Source of the DNA: Pseudoduganella umbonata
Lineage (GTDB): Bacteria > Pseudomonadota > Gammaproteobacteria > Burkholderiales > Burkholderiaceae_D
Direction of reading: 5' to 3'
Length of the DNA stretch: 64,000 bases
NCBI RefSeq assembly: GCF_014192225.1
Contig: NZ_JACHXS010000003.1
Span: forward strand, 657,313 to 721,312
Positions 61,605 through 64,000 of the stretch are shown piece after piece (the stretch's first letter is position 1; every line of letters starts with the position of its first letter). A model generated the notes under the pieces. It saw only the letters and a program-made list of their open reading frames with translations, did no database searches and was not told the origin of the DNA. The translations under genes and the position numbers were made by a program.

Positions 61605-61994
61605 ATGGACGATGCAATGTCAGATGCGATGCCCGATACGATGCCCGATGCGATCTCCGACAAGCAGCCCGATAAATATCCCGTGACGCCGGATGGCCGC
61701 TACTTCGTCGTCAATGGCCGCCTGTGGCGCACCAGCAATCCGCACCTCGCCCCGGATGTGCGGCAGGAACTCGTGGTGCAGCTGATGAACGCACGCCGCC
61801 AGGTCGGCGCCGCGAAAAAGGCGGACGATGCCGCCGCCGAACGCAGCGCGCGCGCCGCGGTCGACGAGGCCAAGCGCGCGCTCGGCGAACGCGGGCCGGT
61901 CTGGTGGACCGACGGCGCGCCCGATTTCAACCGGCGGATGGTGGGCAATACGCCGTATGCGGACTGGTACGCAGGCATCGCACAGCCTGAATGA
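61605..61994 (+). CDS. Small protein of unknown function
   Basis: A 129-residue soluble protein that I do not recognise as a named family, though GRYFVVNGRLWRTSNPHL and GPVWWTDGAPDFNRRMV look like conserved blocks. The first 25 residues are a low-complexity run of DAMPD-type repeats from a short DNA tandem (GATGCGATGCCCGATACG), so the true conserved part starts near residue 26. A helical Ala-rich segment (about 60-95) may pair. It starts 12 bp after the hybrid kinase stop and may be translated with it. Confidence 0.7.
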   Translation: MDDAMSDAMPDTMPDAISDKQPDKYPVTPDGRYFVVNGRLWRTSNPHLAPDVRQELVVQLMNARRQVGAAKKADDAAAERSARAAVDEAKRALGERGPVWWTDGAPDFNRRMVGNTPYADWYAGIAQPE

Positions 61995-62004
61995 CGCCAG
62001 AACG

Positions 62005-63501
62005 CTACTGGAACGCCACCTCGGCAAAGCTGCGCAGCTTGCGGCTGTGCAGCCGGTCGACGCCCAGCGCGCGCAGCAGTTCCAGCGCGCGGATGCCGAT
62101 CCGCAGGTGCTGGTCGACCCGGTCCCGGTAGAACTGGTTGGCCATGCCCGGCAGCTTGATCTCGCCGTGCAGCGGCTTGTCGGAGACGCATAGCAGCGTG
62201 CCGTAGGGTACCCGGAAGCGGAAGCCGTTGGCGGCGATGGTGGCGCTTTCCATGTCCAGCGCCACCGCGCGGCTCTGCGAGAAGCGCCGCTCGGGCGTAC
62301 GCTGCGGCAGCAGTTCCCAGTTGCGGTTGTCGGTACTGGCCACGGTGCCGGTGCGCAGCACGCGCTTCAGGTCGTGGCCCGTCAGCTGCGTGACCTCGGC
62401 CACGGCGCCCTCGATCGCCACCTGCACCTCGGCCAGCGCGGGGATCGGCACCCACAGCGGCAGGTCTTCGTCGAGCACGTGATCCTCGCGCACGTAGCCG
62501 TGGGCCAGCACGTAGTCGCCCAGCTGCTGCGTGTTGCGCAAGCCGGCGCAGTGGCCCAGCATCAGCCACGCATGGGGGCGCAGCACGGCGACGTGGTCGG
62601 TGATCGTCTTGGCATTGGCCGGGCCGACGCCGATGTTGACCATGCTGATGCCGCTGCCGTCCTCGCGCACGAGGTGGTAGCCCGGCATCTGCGGCAGGCG
62701 CAGCGGCGGCGCGCCCAGCGATTCGCCCGGCCGCGCTTCCTGGCCGGCGCGGCGCGTGATCAGGTTGCCCGGCTCGACAAAGGCCACGTACCTGTCCTCG
62801 TCGCTGGACGGTTCGCGGCTCATGATCGCATGGCCGAGGCGCACGAATTCGTCGATGTAGAACTGGTAGTTCGTAAACAGCACGAACTTCTGGAAGTGCT
62901 CCGGCGACGTGCCCGTGTAATGGCGCAGGCGCTGCAGCGAGTAGTCGACGCGCGGCCCGGTGAACAGCGACAGCGGCAGGGCCTCGCCCGGCGCCGGATC
63001 GCAGGTGCCGTTGGCGATGCCGTCGTCCATCGCCGCCAGGTTGGGCAGGTCGAACACGTCGCGCATCATGGCGCGCCGCTCGGCGCTCATGCTGCCCTCG
63101 ATGTGGTCGTGCTCGGCGAACGAAAAGTGGATCGGGATGGGCTGCGACGACAGGCCCACTTCCAGCTGCACGTTGTGCTGGCCGTGGTTCTTCAGCAGCA
63201 GCCGGAATTGTTCGAGGTAGTAGCGCGCGAACAGGTCCGGCCGCGTCAGCGTGGTTTCATAGGTGCCGGGGCCTTCGACGAAGCCGTAGGAAAGCCGGGT
63301 GTCGGCGCGCGCGAACGTCTCGGTCTGCACGCGCACGAACGGATAGCAGGCGCGCACGTGGCTCGGCGTTTCGCCTTCCACGAAGCGCTGCAGGCTTTCG
63401 CGCAGGTGGCGGATGCTGCCGTCATAGATCTCCTGCACGCGCGCCAGCGCGGCGGCAGGATCGTCGAACCGTTCAGGGGGTACGAAGGGGCGTGTGGACA
63501 C
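62005..63501 (-). CDS. amn: AMP nucleosidase
   Basis: Enzyme that splits AMP to adenine and ribose 5-phosphate, 498 residues against 484 in E. coli. Family blocks are FSFAEHDHIEGSMSAERR, ISMVNIGVGPANAKTITDH, RPHAWLMLGHCAGLRN and VALDMESATIAANGFRFRVPYG, the last with the base-binding Asp/Glu. The GTG at 63501 is chosen because AGGAGT lies five bases before it; the ATG at 63558 lacks a ribosome site and gives an atypical leader. Cytoplasmic. It is downstream of the PRPP-synthetase-like gene on the same strand. Confidence 0.92.
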   Translation of the reverse strand: MSTRPFVPPERFDDPAAALARVQEIYDGSIRHLRESLQRFVEGETPSHVRACYPFVRVQTETFARADTRLSYGFVEGPGTYETTLTRPDLFARYYLEQFRLLLKNHGQHNVQLEVGLSSQPIPIHFSFAEHDHIEGSMSAERRAMMRDVFDLPNLAAMDDGIANGTCDPAPGEALPLSLFTGPRVDYSLQRLRHYTGTSPEHFQKFVLFTNYQFYIDEFVRLGHAIMSREPSSDEDRYVAFVEPGNLITRRAGQEARPGESLGAPPLRLPQMPGYHLVREDGSGISMVNIGVGPANAKTITDHVAVLRPHAWLMLGHCAGLRNTQQLGDYVLAHGYVREDHVLDEDLPLWVPIPALAEVQVAIEGAVAEVTQLTGHDLKRVLRTGTVASTDNRNWELLPQRTPERRFSQSRAVALDMESATIAANGFRFRVPYGTLLCVSDKPLHGEIKLPGMANQFYRDRVDQHLRIGIRALELLRALGVDRLHSRKLRSFAEVAFQ

Positions 63502-63635
63502 GATGCACTCCTGTTCTTCTGTTGTTGTTCTTGGTGTGATCGTAGCATGGCCCGCCATGTCATGCCGGCAAGCGCGCGGCTGTATCCGGCGTGACCTTCC
63601 AGCATCGTTCCCCCATCCGACGCCCCCGGAAACCC

Positions 63636-64000
63636 TTACCGGGCCACCTCGTCGTGCAACGCCCGGATCGCCCCGGCAAACAGCGCGCCGCTGTCCAGCA
63701 CCGTGAACAGCGGACCGGCCCGCTCGCCATCCTGCACGGTGTCGGCCACCGCCCCGGCATCGAGCCCGGCGCGGGCCAGCGTGCCGGCCGCGTCGCCGGC
63801 GAACACCGCATGCGTGGCCGCCGCCATCACGCGCGCCGCGCCGTGTTCCCGGCAGGCCTCGACCGCGCGCGCCATCGTGCTGCCGGTACCGATGATGTCG
63901 TCGAACACGATGGCCAGCTTGCCGGCCACGTCGCCGGCCATCAGGTCGCCCGTCAGTTCGCGGCCGCGCCGGTGTTTCTCGACGAAGGCCAGCGACACCG
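63636..64000 (-). CDS. Phosphoribosyl-pyrophosphate synthetase-like protein (5' end beyond window)
   Basis: The C-terminal 121 residues of a phosphoribosyltransferase-fold protein that continues past the right edge. The PRPP loop IVFDDIIGTGSTMARAV is clear, preceded by FVEKHRRGRELTGDLMAGDVAGK, which fits ribose-phosphate diphosphokinase. Ribose 5-phosphate made by AMP nucleosidase, encoded just downstream, is the substrate of such an enzyme, so the pair would recycle AMP to PRPP and adenine. Whether the missing part has the ATP-binding half cannot be seen. Confidence 0.82.
   Translation of the reverse strand, partial: VSLAFVEKHRRGRELTGDLMAGDVAGKLAIVFDDIIGTGSTMARAVEACREHGAARVMAAATHAVFAGDAAGTLARAGLDAGAVADTVQDGERAGPLFTVLDSGALFAGAIRALHDEVAR

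Noticed and set aside
61605..61680. Repeat-protein or adhesin signal in the DAMPD run
   Set aside because: It is only about five short units at the N-terminus, followed by a globular-looking sequence.

Overview
The window is about 64 kb of GC-rich DNA from a betaproteobacterium, most likely Oxalobacteraceae of the Massilia/Duganella type. The grounds are the strong G/C third-position bias, a PEP-CTERM surface protein, many PAS/GGDEF/LytTR/CheBR signalling proteins, a DUF3422 protein and a large plant-polysaccharide locus. Genus is an inference from gene content; there is no 16S gene here.

Layout. 1-6.0 kb: the 5' part of a giant CheB-CheR-PAS-histidine kinase fusion (runs off the left edge), an AMP-forming acyl-CoA ligase, a small winged-helix-like protein and a MarR regulator. 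6-11.3 kb: genes with a glutathione/electrophile flavour (gamma-glutamyl hydrolase, YbdK-type carboxylate-amine ligase with a CPA2 antiporter, S-formylglutathione hydrolase, DJ-1/PfpI protein). 11.3-15.2 kb: CheV, tRNA-Gly(GCC), an IS1595-type insertion sequence with recognisable terminal inverted repeats, and a PEP-CTERM protein with a terminator. 15.3-20.2 kb: a CPA1 Na+/H+ antiporter, a LytS/LytTR two-component pair and a membrane acyltransferase. 20.2-27.5 kb: a GAF-GGDEF diguanylate cyclase, penicillin-acylase family hydrolase, GAF protein overlapping a degenerate receiver, a PAS sensor kinase and a phytase-like lipoprotein.

27.7-55.9 kb is the main system: about 28 kb entirely on the minus strand, devoted to L-arabinose-rich plant polymers. 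In transcription order it holds a GPH-family sugar symporter, two cytoplasmic GH43 enzymes, aldose 1-epimerase, an oxidative pentose pathway (IlvD/EDD sugar-acid dehydratase, FAH-fold dehydratase, semialdehyde dehydrogenase, SDR sugar dehydrogenase), exported GH97, GH51, two GH43 and GH127 enzymes, a YtfQ-YtfR-YtfT-YjfF type furanose ABC importer, two more exported GH43 enzymes, a LysR regulator and a DUF3422 protein. Exported enzymes would free arabinose from arabinan and related glycans, the two transporters import sugar and oligosaccharide, and the Weimberg-like route would carry the pentose to 2-oxoglutarate. No lactonase and no outer-membrane receptor were found in the locus.

56.3-64 kb: a winged-helix/ATPase regulator divergent from a LuxR response regulator, a CHASE-type hybrid kinase, a small unknown protein, AMP nucleosidase and the 3' part of a PRPP-synthetase-like gene (runs off the right edge).

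A second layer is the intergenic DNA: at least three families of long hairpin elements (GGTGTC...GACAC cores, a four-copy array of GCCGAGCCCGTGT hairpins, and perfect palindromes near 27.6 kb) and many short tandem repeats at gene junctions. Several hairpins carry T-runs and probably act as terminators.
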